This document shows positions 1 to 7,752 of a stretch of 64,000 nt of DNA, piece by piece. The translations under genes and the position numbers were made by a program. The stretch covers positions 1-64,000 of the forward strand of contig NZ_PUEC01000009.1 in NCBI RefSeq assembly GCF_003024805.1, in the 5' to 3' direction. Origin of the DNA: Duncaniella muris. GTDB taxonomy: Bacteria > Bacteroidota > Bacteroidia > Bacteroidales > Muribaculaceae. Numbering within the stretch: position 1 is the stretch's first letter; every line of letters begins with the position of its first letter. The notes below the pieces were generated by a model. It saw only the letters and a program-made list of their open reading frames with translations. It searched no databases and was not told the DNA's origin.

Positions 1-68
1 TGTCAGATACATAATTCTTTGGTTTTGTTTCTGGTTATTCATTTATTTAAACAATCACCAAAGCATAA

Positions 69-419
69 ATGCCTGAAATATTGACTGATGCTTATTTATT
101 ATTCACATTTGTTTTTAAACAAGCTCTAAAAATGGGTGATTCTGTTGAATTTTGTTTTAATCTAAACAATTATAATACGGAAAAACGGACAATAAGATTG
201 GAATACGGAATCTATTATCGGAAAATGAATGGAGAGATGACGAGGAAAGTCTATAAAATCAGTGAGAAGGAATACAAAGGAAACTCCATTACGGAAGTCA
301 ATAGGAAACATTCGTTTCGCCCCATAACGACAAGAACTTTTTATCCCGGCATTCATCAGATTGCTGTTATATTCAATGGATGTGAATCGGGAAAATGTGA
401 ATTTGAACTTGTTGAATGA
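69..419 (+). pseudogene. C-terminal remnant, resembling DNA alkylation repair protein tail
   Basis: A 116-codon open frame. From about residue 18 onward (KQALKMGDSVEFCFNL, then RLEYGIYY, RKVYKISE, then KPITTR-like FRPITTRTFYPGIHQ) it resembles the beta-sandwich tail found after the HEAT-like repeats of Bacteroidota AlkD-type DNA alkylation repair proteins. The catalytic HEAT-repeat part is missing: an in-frame TAA (66-68) directly precedes the first ATG, and the first residues (MPEILTDAYLLF) look like chance translation. The region is visibly more AT-rich than the rest of the window. I read it as a degraded 3' end of a gene. A stand-alone small protein is possible. The family assignment is from memory of the tail motif and is moderate only. 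Confidence 0.45.
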
Positions 420-544
420 CAGTTTTTAATAGTTGAGATTAATCCGTAAATTCCCCGTTATATCCAAGAAAAAACAAGTGGTTTGCACGTTAAAAGGGAG
501 GTTTTCCACTTACCTTCCCATACTATCAATCTTAAAGAATACAA

Positions 545-586
545 AAACACCCAATTTTACATTCTTGGGTGTAAAATTGGGTGTTT
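545..586 (-). terminator. Rho-independent terminator downstream of tRNA-Ser
   Basis: A perfect 17-bp inverted repeat (545-561 with 570-586, 8-nt loop). On the minus strand it is followed by TTTTTGT. It lies about 35 bases past the 3' end of the tRNA-Ser gene and probably ends that transcript. Confidence 0.8.
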
Positions 587-619
587 GCTTTGCAATTTGC
601 TGATTTTCAGCGTTTATTG

Positions 620-704
620 CGGAGAGAGAGGGATTCGAACCCCCGGAGGTGTGACCCTCAACGGTTTTCAAGACCGCCGCAATCGACCACTCTGCCATCT
701 CTCC
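620..704 (-). tRNA. tRNA-Ser (anticodon TGA)
   Basis: Read on the minus strand the gene starts GGAGAGA (704-698) and ends TCTCTCC plus discriminator G (620). This gives a perfect 7-bp acceptor stem. The anticodon loop is CTTGAAA with anticodon TGA. A long variable arm (TGAGGGTCACACCTC) and the T loop GGTTCGAATCC mark a class II serine tRNA. CCA is not encoded. It has its own consensus promoter upstream (778-809) and a strong hairpin terminator downstream. The 3' end faces the AT-rich left edge of the window. Confidence 0.96.
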
Positions 705-777
705 AAATTTGTAACACTTAAGAACTTTAGATCATTTCTCTTAATGCTCTGTTGAGCAGCTCTCTTGATTACGGGTG

Positions 778-809
778 CAAAGTTAAGGAGTTTTGTTGAA
801 CTGTGCAAA
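778..809 (-). promoter_or_regulatory. Bacteroidota promoter for tRNA-Ser
   Basis: On the minus strand: -33 TTTG (809-806), 20-nt spacer, -7 TAACTTTG (785-778). This matches the Bacteroides consensus TTTG-N19-21-TAnnTTTG. Transcription should start near 773, about 70 bases before the tRNA 5' end. Confidence 0.8.
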
Positions 810-863
810 TTTTTCGAAAACTTTTTTGCACGTTTTTGCAAAATAGTTGTTGCGAAAATTTCT

Positions 864-2168
864 TTATAGACCGGCTACTGCGGTTATTCTCTTGGAAACA
901 TTGAAGTTATCGGCTGTGGTTGAGGCAAGCAGTTCTGCGGCTTCTTTTGATGAAGTATTTGCCGGATCGAGCCTTCTGGCGAAGTTTTCCTGGATTTCGA
1001 AGTAGTCATCGGGTGTCGAGGCATAAAGTTTTGTCTTGAAAAAATCCATCCGGCTGAATGGTGTGTCAAGAGTTGCGGCAAGCCCTGAGAGTAGAAAACG
1101 GGACAGACGCATGAGTTCGTCTTCGGTATAGGATGCCGGGTCTTTCATCCGCTCGATTTCTTCGAGAATGAGTCTGCGCACGTCTTTTACGGAATCGCAG
1201 GCGGTCTGGGTTGCCACGCTTATGAAACTGCGCTCAGGATAGCCGAAAAGTGAGGCGGAGATGCCATATGTCAGACCGCGGGCTTCGCGTATGTTGAGCA
1301 TCAGGCGGCTTCCAAAATATCCGCCAAGGGCTGTGACGGCGCATCGCAGTGGCACGAAACTGCTGTCAAGCCTTCCTGGAGCCGGGATCATCATATTCAC
1401 GGCGCTCTGTTGGGATCCTGGAAGTTCGACGAGTACTTCGCGTGGACTTTCTGCTGGCGGGGCGAAACTGAGTGATGACATGCCAAAGCTTGTGCCTGAG
1501 GCGATGCGCGAGAATGTATCGGTAACGAGTGCCTCTATCCGTGGTGTGATATTACCTGAAAGGAATACATGGATGTCATTGGACGACAGGCGTGAGTAGT
1601 GGAATTCGCGGAGCTGGTCAGGGGTCAGACTGAGGATCTGTTCTGCAGATTCAGAGCGGGCGAGGGGGGAACTTGCGCCATAGGCCAGTGGCCGTATGGC
1701 TTCGTCTGCGAGAAATGACACCTTGCGGCGTTCGATGTCGATCCTTGCGGCCCTTCTGCGCAGAATGCCGTTGGTAGCCTCTGCCGGGAATATGGGATGG
1801 AATACTATGTCGATCAACAGAGGAAGCAGTTCTGCAAATTTGTCGTTGAGGCTGGAGAGGGTGATCGAGGTGTGGTGAGTCGAAACAGAAGTTCCGGTCC
1901 ACGCGCCGGCATATTCCAGCCGGGCTGCGATGTCTGCTCCGCTGTAATGATTGGTCCCTTCGGCGAGAAGTGACGCAGTGCAGGATGCCAGGCCTGCCAC
2001 AGGCTCTTCGGCTCCTCCTCCGGGCAGTGCGATGGTGAGACGGTTGACATCGGCCTCGCTTCCGGTTTCTATATATATATGTATGCCGTTATGCAGGCGG
2101 ATTACACGGGGGGACGTCAGATGCAGTGGTCCGAAATTGTGGACCTGAGGGGCGATTGTTCTGTTCAT
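864..2168 (-). CDS. M16-family peptidase homologue, probably catalytically inactive
   Basis: A 434-residue protein with the two-lobed fold pattern of M16B (mitochondrial processing peptidase/PqqL-like) proteins: an N-terminal peptidase-like lobe and a C-terminal lobe containing RLMLNIREARGLTYGISASL, the conserved substrate-binding helix region. The zinc site HxxEH expected after GLA is replaced by SCTAS (GLASCTASLLAEGTNHYSG), so no zinc ligands are visible. Many bacteria pair an inactive M16 with an active subunit, but no active partner is encoded nearby. No signal peptide is evident. The start codon lies 30 bases after the NlpC/P60 gene stop on the same strand, so the two are probably co-transcribed. 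Loss of activity is inferred from the motif. Confidence 0.85.
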   Translation of the reverse strand: MNRTIAPQVHNFGPLHLTSPRVIRLHNGIHIYIETGSEADVNRLTIALPGGGAEEPVAGLASCTASLLAEGTNHYSGADIAARLEYAGAWTGTSVSTHHTSITLSSLNDKFAELLPLLIDIVFHPIFPAEATNGILRRRAARIDIERRKVSFLADEAIRPLAYGASSPLARSESAEQILSLTPDQLREFHYSRLSSNDIHVFLSGNITPRIEALVTDTFSRIASGTSFGMSSLSFAPPAESPREVLVELPGSQQSAVNMMIPAPGRLDSSFVPLRCAVTALGGYFGSRLMLNIREARGLTYGISASLFGYPERSFISVATQTACDSVKDVRRLILEEIERMKDPASYTEDELMRLSRFLLSGLAATLDTPFSRMDFFKTKLYASTPDDYFEIQENFARRLDPANTSSKEAAELLASTTADNFNVSKRITAVAGL

Positions 2169-2198
2169 ATAATATATAGGTGTGGCGGAGGAGGTGGC

Positions 2199-3023
2199 TT
2201 ATCGGTTGAAAATAGAGTCGAGTTTTTGCTCTATCAGGGTATTAAGCACTTTCTTTCGGGCTTCTTCCGGAGTCGGTTCGGCTGTTTTGGGAGTGCCGGT
2301 AGCGGCAGGGGTGACCTTGCGCGTAGGCAGCGAAGTCACGGGTGACAGAGTGAAGGGTTCTTCTGCCGCTGCCTCGTTGCGTTTCTCGACAGTTACCGCA
2401 CCGGAGTTTTTTGATGGCTGCTGAGCCGGGCTTGGCTTCGGAGTGTTTGAGGCTATCATGTCTCGGTATTTCTCCACATACCCGGCTCCGGCAAAGGTCC
2501 GCTTGAAATAGTCGGCATTGATATCGCTGACTATTACGCCTTTTGATGACGATGAATGGATCATCATACCGTCACCCACATATATCCCCACGTGAGATAT
2601 TTTTTTCCCTCCGCCTCCTGCGGTGTCAAAAAAAATGAGGTCTCCGGGCATAAGCATGGCTTTCGACAGCGGTTTACAGAAGTCGGCCTGAGCTGCGGAG
2701 TTGCGTGGCAGTTTGAGCTGAAGAGCGCTGCGGTAAACGTTGAGCACCAGCCCGGAGCAGTCCACTCCGTTGCGATCTTCTCCACCATATCTATATGGTG
2801 TCCCGATCCAACGTTTGGCTTCTGTCAGCAACGCATGTGACTGAGGTGCCAGTGACGCAGGTATGTCGAATGTCTTTTTGTCAGGACGAGAGCCCCTGGT
2901 GCCGGCAGGTGTGGTCTTGTATACCGTAGCATTTGACGAACGCGATGTTCCGCACGATACAAACAGCATCGAGCAGGCTATTGAAGCGGAGACGAGGATT
3001 GAAATGGATAAACGTGACATCAT
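2199..3023 (-). CDS. NlpC/P60-family cell-wall hydrolase lipoprotein
   Basis: A 274-residue protein with a lipoprotein signal (lipobox LFVSC, Cys24), so it should be anchored in a membrane facing the periplasm. The NlpC/P60 domain spans about 65-190. The catalytic Cys is Cys89 in GVDCSGL, the first His is His144 in SHVGIY and the second polar residue is His156 in MIHSSSS. These enzymes cut gamma-D-Glu-diamino-acid bonds in peptidoglycan stem peptides. The C-terminal 80 residues are low-complexity (Pro/Ala/Lys/Glu) and probably disordered. Two adjacent start codons (3023, 3020) are possible. A TAAATTTG -7-like box lies at 3028-3035 on this strand, only a few bases before the ATG. It is first in a probable two-gene unit with the M16 homologue. 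Confidence 0.92.
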   Translation of the reverse strand: MMSRLSISILVSASIACSMLFVSCGTSRSSNATVYKTTPAGTRGSRPDKKTFDIPASLAPQSHALLTEAKRWIGTPYRYGGEDRNGVDCSGLVLNVYRSALQLKLPRNSAAQADFCKPLSKAMLMPGDLIFFDTAGGGGKKISHVGIYVGDGMMIHSSSSKGVIVSDINADYFKRTFAGAGYVEKYRDMIASNTPKPSPAQQPSKNSGAVTVEKRNEAAAEEPFTLSPVTSLPTRKVTPAATGTPKTAEPTPEEARKKVLNTLIEQKLDSIFNR

Positions 3024-3267
3024 GACGCAAATTTAGTCATTTTTTGTGACAGTAAGCCGCCAAATGACAGTTACAAATATCGGGCGGAGTGGTAAATATA
3101 TCTTAAAAACGTAAATTTTCTGCTTAAATTATTTTAAACCTGTCAGTAATTGGCCTCAAGCGATGTAACAACGCACACTTTTTGCCGTCTAATAGTCAGA
3201 AATGACATTCATCAGAATTCACATCGTACAAAAAAACAGAGTAAGCACAAAAATTATAGTAAAGCAA

Positions 3268-4812
3268 ATGAAATCAAGCAGCAAAATCATTATGCTCGCT
3301 GCCGCGACAGCGGTAGTCAGTTCGGCCATCACAGCCTATGCGATGAAACAGGTGCTTTTCCCCGCGGAGGAAGCGCAGAGTTTCAATGAACTTTTTGCAG
3401 GCTCTGCCCAGGCTCAGGGGCAGGTAACAAGAGTTTCTCAGCTTCCGGCCAACACATCAGACTTCACCAAGGCTGCCGAAAGCACCATCAACGGTGTTGT
3501 CTCTATAAAGAGCTATGCCACTCCGCGCGGCTATTCACGTCAGCAGCAGGGAGGCGGATTTTTCGATGATCCGTTTTTCGAATATTTCTTCGGCTCTCCG
3601 GGCGGGGGCCGTCGCAGCCAACCTCAGCAGGAGCAGCCTAAACAGCAGCCCCTCGGACTTGGATCTGGTGTGATCATCAGTTCTGACGGTTATATAGTCA
3701 CTAATAATCATGTGATTGACGAGGCCGAGCGCCTGGAGGTTACTCTTAATGACAACCGCACATTCGATGCCACTGTTGTGGGTTCCGACCCGACTACAGA
3801 CCTCGCTCTGATCAAGATCGACACCAAAGACCTGCCTGTGATCCCGATGGGCGACAGCGAGGCTCTCAAAGTAGGAGAGTGGGTGCTTGCCGTAGGTAAT
3901 CCATTCGGCTTCACATCAACTGTCACAGCAGGCATTGTGTCAGCCAAAGGGCGCAGCATCGGTAGCGGAGGCCACGGACGGATGAACATCGAATCGTATA
4001 TCCAGACAGATGCGGCTGTCAACTCCGGAAATTCAGGTGGTGCGCTTGTCAATCTTGCCGGAGAGCTCATAGGCATCAACACAGCGATCTATAGCCAGAC
4101 CGGAAGCTATGCCGGCTATTCGTTTGCCATCCCGACCTCGATTGTCAAAAAAATTGTCAGTGACCTGAAGCAGTTCGGCACTGTGCAGCGTGCGGTTCTC
4201 GGAGTCTCGATCTCAGAACTCACCAATGAGATTGCAAAAGAGCATGGCATCACCGCTGTGACCAAGGGTGTCTATGTCGGAGAGATCAGTGACCGCAGTT
4301 CTGCCAAAGAAGCCGGTCTGCAGAAAAATGACGTTATCATAAGCATCAACGATATACCTACCGACAACGTGGCCCAGCTTCAGGAACAGGTAGCCAAATA
4401 CCGTCCCGGCGACAAGATCAAGGTCACTTATGTCAGAGACAACAAGACCAACTCGGTCAACGTACAGCTCCGCAACCTGCAGGGCACAACTCAGGTGACC
4501 AAGGCGGCTGACATCATGGACCTCGGATGTGCCTTCAAGAAAGTTGATGAGTCCACACTTCGTCAGCTTGGTCTCAGCAACGGTGTGCAGGTGACCGGCC
4601 TCTCAAAAGGCCGCTTCCATGACGCCGGTGTCAAGGAGGGCTTCATCATCACCTCGATCAACAATTCTCGCATAAGCACTCCTGAAGATGCCGAGAAAAT
4701 GTATAAGGCAATTATGAAAGGCAACGGCGATGAGAAGGTCATGATCCTGCGTGGTGTCTATCCCACCGGAAAGCGCGGCATCTATGCCGTCGACCTTTCA
4801 GGCACCGAATAA
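3268..4812 (+). CDS. degP: HtrA/DegP-type periplasmic serine protease (Do family)
   Basis: ATP-independent protease/chaperone for envelope protein quality control. I take the ATG at 3268 because it begins a clear signal peptide (MKSSSKIIMLAAATAVVSSA, cleavage after AYA); the longer frame from 3202 adds a polar, unlikely extension. The predicted protein is 514 residues. The catalytic triad is visible: His148 (TNNHVID), Asp178 (TTDLALI) and Ser256 (GNSGGAL). Two PDZ domains follow (about 320-410 and 425-510), the normal DegP layout. A Gly/Gln-rich flexible loop (about 92-127) precedes the protease domain, as in the LA loop of DegP. It is transcribed alone, divergent from the NlpC gene, and closed by a terminator at 4847-4907. 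Confidence 0.96.
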   Translation: MKSSSKIIMLAAATAVVSSAITAYAMKQVLFPAEEAQSFNELFAGSAQAQGQVTRVSQLPANTSDFTKAAESTINGVVSIKSYATPRGYSRQQQGGGFFDDPFFEYFFGSPGGGRRSQPQQEQPKQQPLGLGSGVIISSDGYIVTNNHVIDEAERLEVTLNDNRTFDATVVGSDPTTDLALIKIDTKDLPVIPMGDSEALKVGEWVLAVGNPFGFTSTVTAGIVSAKGRSIGSGGHGRMNIESYIQTDAAVNSGNSGGALVNLAGELIGINTAIYSQTGSYAGYSFAIPTSIVKKIVSDLKQFGTVQRAVLGVSISELTNEIAKEHGITAVTKGVYVGEISDRSSAKEAGLQKNDVIISINDIPTDNVAQLQEQVAKYRPGDKIKVTYVRDNKTNSVNVQLRNLQGTTQVTKAADIMDLGCAFKKVDESTLRQLGLSNGVQVTGLSKGRFHDAGVKEGFIITSINNSRISTPEDAEKMYKAIMKGNGDEKVMILRGVYPTGKRGIYAVDLSGTE

Positions 4813-4846
4813 ATTCTGGATAATAACACAGATATAGATTAAATAG

Positions 4847-4907
4847 AATACGGACAGATCCCGGATTCACAGAATGTGAATTTATGGATTTGTCCGTATT
4901 GTTTTTT
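4847..4907 (+). terminator. Terminator after degP
   Basis: A 15-bp stem (AATACGGACAGATCC with GGATTTGTCCGTATT, one G-U pair) enclosing a smaller perfect stem (ATTCACA/TGTGAAT), then GTTTTTT. It sits 35 bases after the degP stop. Confidence 0.85.
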
Positions 4908-4961
4908 GCCCTGTCAGGACTTCATGGTGACCGACAGGAGCAGCCTCTTTAAAAGCGGAGA

Positions 4962-5336
4962 TCAGAGAGCCGCGATGACTTCGATTTCAACGAGAACCTG
5001 CTTGGGAAGTTCGCGCACGGCTACAGCCGAGCGGGCAGGGAAAGGCTCGTTGAAATTCTGGGCGTAAACCTCGTTCATTTCTCCGAAAAGGCTCATGTCG
5101 GCAAGGAATACGGTTGTCTTTACGACATTGTCGATGCTTGCACCGGCGGCAGCAAGGATGGCCTTGACATTTGCGAGCGACTGGGCGGTCTGAGCCTTGA
5201 TGCCTTCGGGCACTGTGCCGGTGGCGGGATCAACAGGAATCTGGCCTGAGCAGAAGAGCAGGTTGCCAGCCTTGATAGCCTGGCTGTAGGGACCGATAGC
5301 TCCGGGAGCCGCAGTTGTTGCAATGACTTCTTTCAT
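4962..5336 (-). CDS. ridA: RidA (YjgF/YER057c/UK114) enamine/imine deaminase
   Basis: A 124-residue protein, the usual length. RidA hydrolyses reactive enamine/imine intermediates made by PLP enzymes such as threonine dehydratase and so prevents cofactor damage. Family signatures are GPYSQAI near the N terminus, [21 protein letters not shown], and the C-terminal block [21 protein letters not shown] containing the conserved Arg that binds the substrate carboxylate. Cytoplasmic trimer by family. It lies 59 bases after the YihY gene on the same strand. No separate promoter was recognised, so it may be the last gene of the murA-relA-yihY run. Confidence 0.95.
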   Translation of the reverse strand: MKEVIATTAAPGAIGPYSQAIKAGNLLFCSGQIPVDPATGTVPEGIKAQTAQSLANVKAILAAAGASIDNVVKTTVFLADMSLFGEMNEVYAQNFNEPFPARSAVAVRELPKQVLVEIEVIAAL

Positions 5337-5395
5337 GATTGGTAGTTAAATTTTGTGGTTAATGAAATTTGATATGAGGGAGATGTTGATATTTC

Positions 5396-6793
5396 CTATT
5401 TTATATTGTTGACCTGTATGTCGGCCAGACGAATGTCACCGGCTTCATTTTCGATCTGAGCGGAGAGTTTATCAAGAATGCCGGTCAGCAATCTGAAGTT
5501 TTGATCGAATTCAGGAATGAAGTCCGATTCTCCATGATTGTCAAGGACCTCAAGCACATGGCCGAGAGTGTAATGCTCCGGGCTAGTGGCTGGTATGAGG
5601 GGCGGATCGGTTTCATCCGGACTCCCGTCAGCTACCGCGAGTTTTACAATCAGGTTACACTCAATAAGTTTGTTGACAACCAGACCAGTGAGTTTCGGAG
5701 GAATAAGGAATTGAGCCGATAGCTCCGAAATATTGTAAGGCTTTTCCTGTTTGCAGAAGCGTTTTAGAATCACAGAAAGCATGGCGATTGACACCTTGCG
5801 GTGATAACCGGAAGATATGGAATCGGTCTGTTTTTCGAAAGAAAACATATTGATGTTCTGTGATGAGCAGCAGACGAGCGCTCCGGCCAAGGTGATCAGC
5901 CATGACAGCTGCATCCATATCAGCATGAGCGGAAGGAAAGAAAAACTGCCGTAAATAGCATTGTACTTGGCCACATAGACTTGCCCGGTAACGAAAAGCC
6001 ATTGCAGGATCTGGAATGCTGTTCCGGCGAGGACTCCTGCAATAAGAGCGTTTTGAAAACGGACTTTTGTGTTGGGGATCAACATGTAGGCACCGGCAAA
6101 AAACAGCCATGACAAAGCCACCGACGCAAGGTCGAGAAGATCGCCGAGGAATGGCGTGATGTCTGCAAACGGCAGGAGTTTCTGGATGGTGGTCGACATG
6201 AAAATCTGTAGGCCGCTTGAGCAGATCATCAATACCGGCAGTATGATGAAAATAGCAAGATAGTCAGTCACTTTGCGGGCAAGCGGGCGGTCTGCAGTAA
6301 TCCCCCAGATATTATTGAATGATTCTTCAACACTGTCAAGCAGTGAAATCAAGGTCCATAGCAGGAAGATGATGCCGACACCGACAAAGATGCCTTCCGA
6401 AGCCTGTGCGAGACAGGAGTCAACGAAAGAGAAGGCCATTTCGAGAGCCTTGCGTTGTGACGGAAGGTACTGATAAACCTGATTTTGCAACAAATTTTGA
6501 AATCCGAAACCGCGTCCGATGGCAAAAAGCAGTGCGAGCGCCGGCACAATCGCAAGCAAAGTGCGATATGTCATCGCACAGGCTTTTGACTGCAGATCGG
6601 CACTCATGAACGTCCTGATTGTCAGATTCAGAGTCTTGACAATCCGGATTTTAAGCGTGTCGCGCTTGTCTTCCCATACGCCTTTCGAACAATACTCCCA
6701 AATGTCCAGAGCCTTGTTTTTCAGACGCTCGAAAAGCGATTGCGGCTTATTGCTGTCAGCGGATATGTCTTTCTTTTTCTTTGTGAATATCAT
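5396..6793 (-). CDS. YihY/BrkB-family inner-membrane protein
   Basis: A predicted 465-residue membrane protein. I prefer the ATG at 6793 (MIFTKKKKD) over 6853, whose extra 20 residues look non-coding. The core (about 70-330) has six hydrophobic segments typical of the YihY/virulence factor BrkB family (once mislabelled RNase BN), including the block KACAMTYRTLLAIVPALALL and the FSFLPLMLIWMQLSWLITLAGA region. The 130-residue C-terminal cytoplasmic tail (VSIAMLSVILKRFCKQEKPYNISELSAQF...) looks like a winged-helix or Rrf2-like fold, an extension common in Bacteroidota homologues. Function is unknown: transport or membrane-associated regulation are suggestions only. Confidence 0.88.
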   Translation of the reverse strand: MIFTKKKKDISADSNKPQSLFERLKNKALDIWEYCSKGVWEDKRDTLKIRIVKTLNLTIRTFMSADLQSKACAMTYRTLLAIVPALALLFAIGRGFGFQNLLQNQVYQYLPSQRKALEMAFSFVDSCLAQASEGIFVGVGIIFLLWTLISLLDSVEESFNNIWGITADRPLARKVTDYLAIFIILPVLMICSSGLQIFMSTTIQKLLPFADITPFLGDLLDLASVALSWLFFAGAYMLIPNTKVRFQNALIAGVLAGTAFQILQWLFVTGQVYVAKYNAIYGSFSFLPLMLIWMQLSWLITLAGALVCCSSQNINMFSFEKQTDSISSGYHRKVSIAMLSVILKRFCKQEKPYNISELSAQFLIPPKLTGLVVNKLIECNLIVKLAVADGSPDETDPPLIPATSPEHYTLGHVLEVLDNHGESDFIPEFDQNFRLLTGILDKLSAQIENEAGDIRLADIQVNNIK

Positions 6794-6885
6794 CTTGTTT
6801 TCAATAATGTGTGTTTGTGCAGTATGATTAAGAGTCTGTCTGTTGCCGGGCAAAAGGATCTACAGACATAAGGTTGTGGAGCCAA

Positions 6886-7752
6886 TTATTTTGTGCTGTC
6901 TTTCTCCACAAATGTGCGTGACGCCTGACTGCGGGCAATGTCAACTGTCCGGCTCAGGCGCTCTTTTTCAAGCGATGCCACTTTGAAGCGGCGTATAGTG
7001 GCTGCATAGTCATAAGCCAACGCTATCTCGCGAGCTTCTTTGGACGGGAGGGTCATTGAATATGAGGAGGCGCCGTTGAACGTGAGTTTTATATCGCGAT
7101 CGGTATTCTCACTGATGAATTTGCCCACTGAATCGCACTCTACCCCCATGAAGGTGATGACCTCTGCTCCCATAGAGCGGTCGTTGCGTTCGCCGTCATG
7201 GCTGACTACAGATGTGCTTGCTTCGCGGCCGCCGGCGCTCACGGTGACGGAAGTGCTTTTCACACTCTTGGCTTTCAGAGAGGATATAAGATAGAAATTG
7301 CCCTCAGGACTCACGCGGCCCTGCAGACCGTTGGTGCCTATGAATCTGGCAGGATCAGCGCTTGATGCCACATAATATCCTTCAATCGGATTTTTTATGT
7401 ACTTCATCTGGCGCTGTAGCGAATCACCCAGTGCGCCTAAAACTGCGGTGAGCGAGTCGGCCTCCTGGAGTTTCATCACGCTCAGCCCTTCAGTGGCTCT
7501 TGTGGCCAGATGTAGAGCTTCGCGACGCACATCGATTTCGCGCGGATAACGGCTCTTAAGCGTGTCGATAAGCGCCATGACTTTCGAATAGTCACGGGCT
7601 TCATAGGCAGATTGGGCCTCATCAAGGAGGGCGTTGGCCTTTTCTGTGTCGCCTGATCCTGAACATGATGCTGCGATTGACAGCAGCAGGCACATTGAAG
7701 TGAGTTTTATAGTGCGTCCTAACAGTCTGCGGTCAGTTACTGCGTTGTACAT
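6886..7752 (-). CDS. Hypothetical lipoprotein with N-terminal helical repeat region
   Basis: A 288-residue protein with a lipoprotein signal (LSIAASC, Cys30). Residues 35-110 are helical and TPR-like (KANALLDEAQSAYEARDYSKVMALIDTLKSRYP), then a beta-rich domain (GYYVASSADPARFIGTNGLQGRVSPEGNFYLISSL) of unknown function. The ATG overlaps the end of relA by 20 bases, which points to translational coupling. A shorter start at 7695 would leave a minimal signal peptide. I do not recognise a named family. The position between relA and yihY suggests an envelope role but does not prove it. Confidence 0.8.
   Translation of the reverse strand: MYNAVTDRRLLGRTIKLTSMCLLLSIAASCSGSGDTEKANALLDEAQSAYEARDYSKVMALIDTLKSRYPREIDVRREALHLATRATEGLSVMKLQEADSLTAVLGALGDSLQRQMKYIKNPIEGYYVASSADPARFIGTNGLQGRVSPEGNFYLISSLKAKSVKSTSVTVSAGGREASTSVVSHDGERNDRSMGAEVITFMGVECDSVGKFISENTDRDIKLTFNGASSYSMTLPSKEAREIALAYDYAATIRRFKVASLEKERLSRTVDIARSQASRTFVEKDSTK

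Noticed and set aside
545-586. Inverted repeat near tRNA-Ser as a recombination (att) site
   Set aside because: Position and the T run fit a terminator better; no duplicate copy is seen in the window.
483-755. Open frames covering the tRNA-Ser region on both strands
   Set aside because: They are translations of the tRNA and its terminator, not protein genes.
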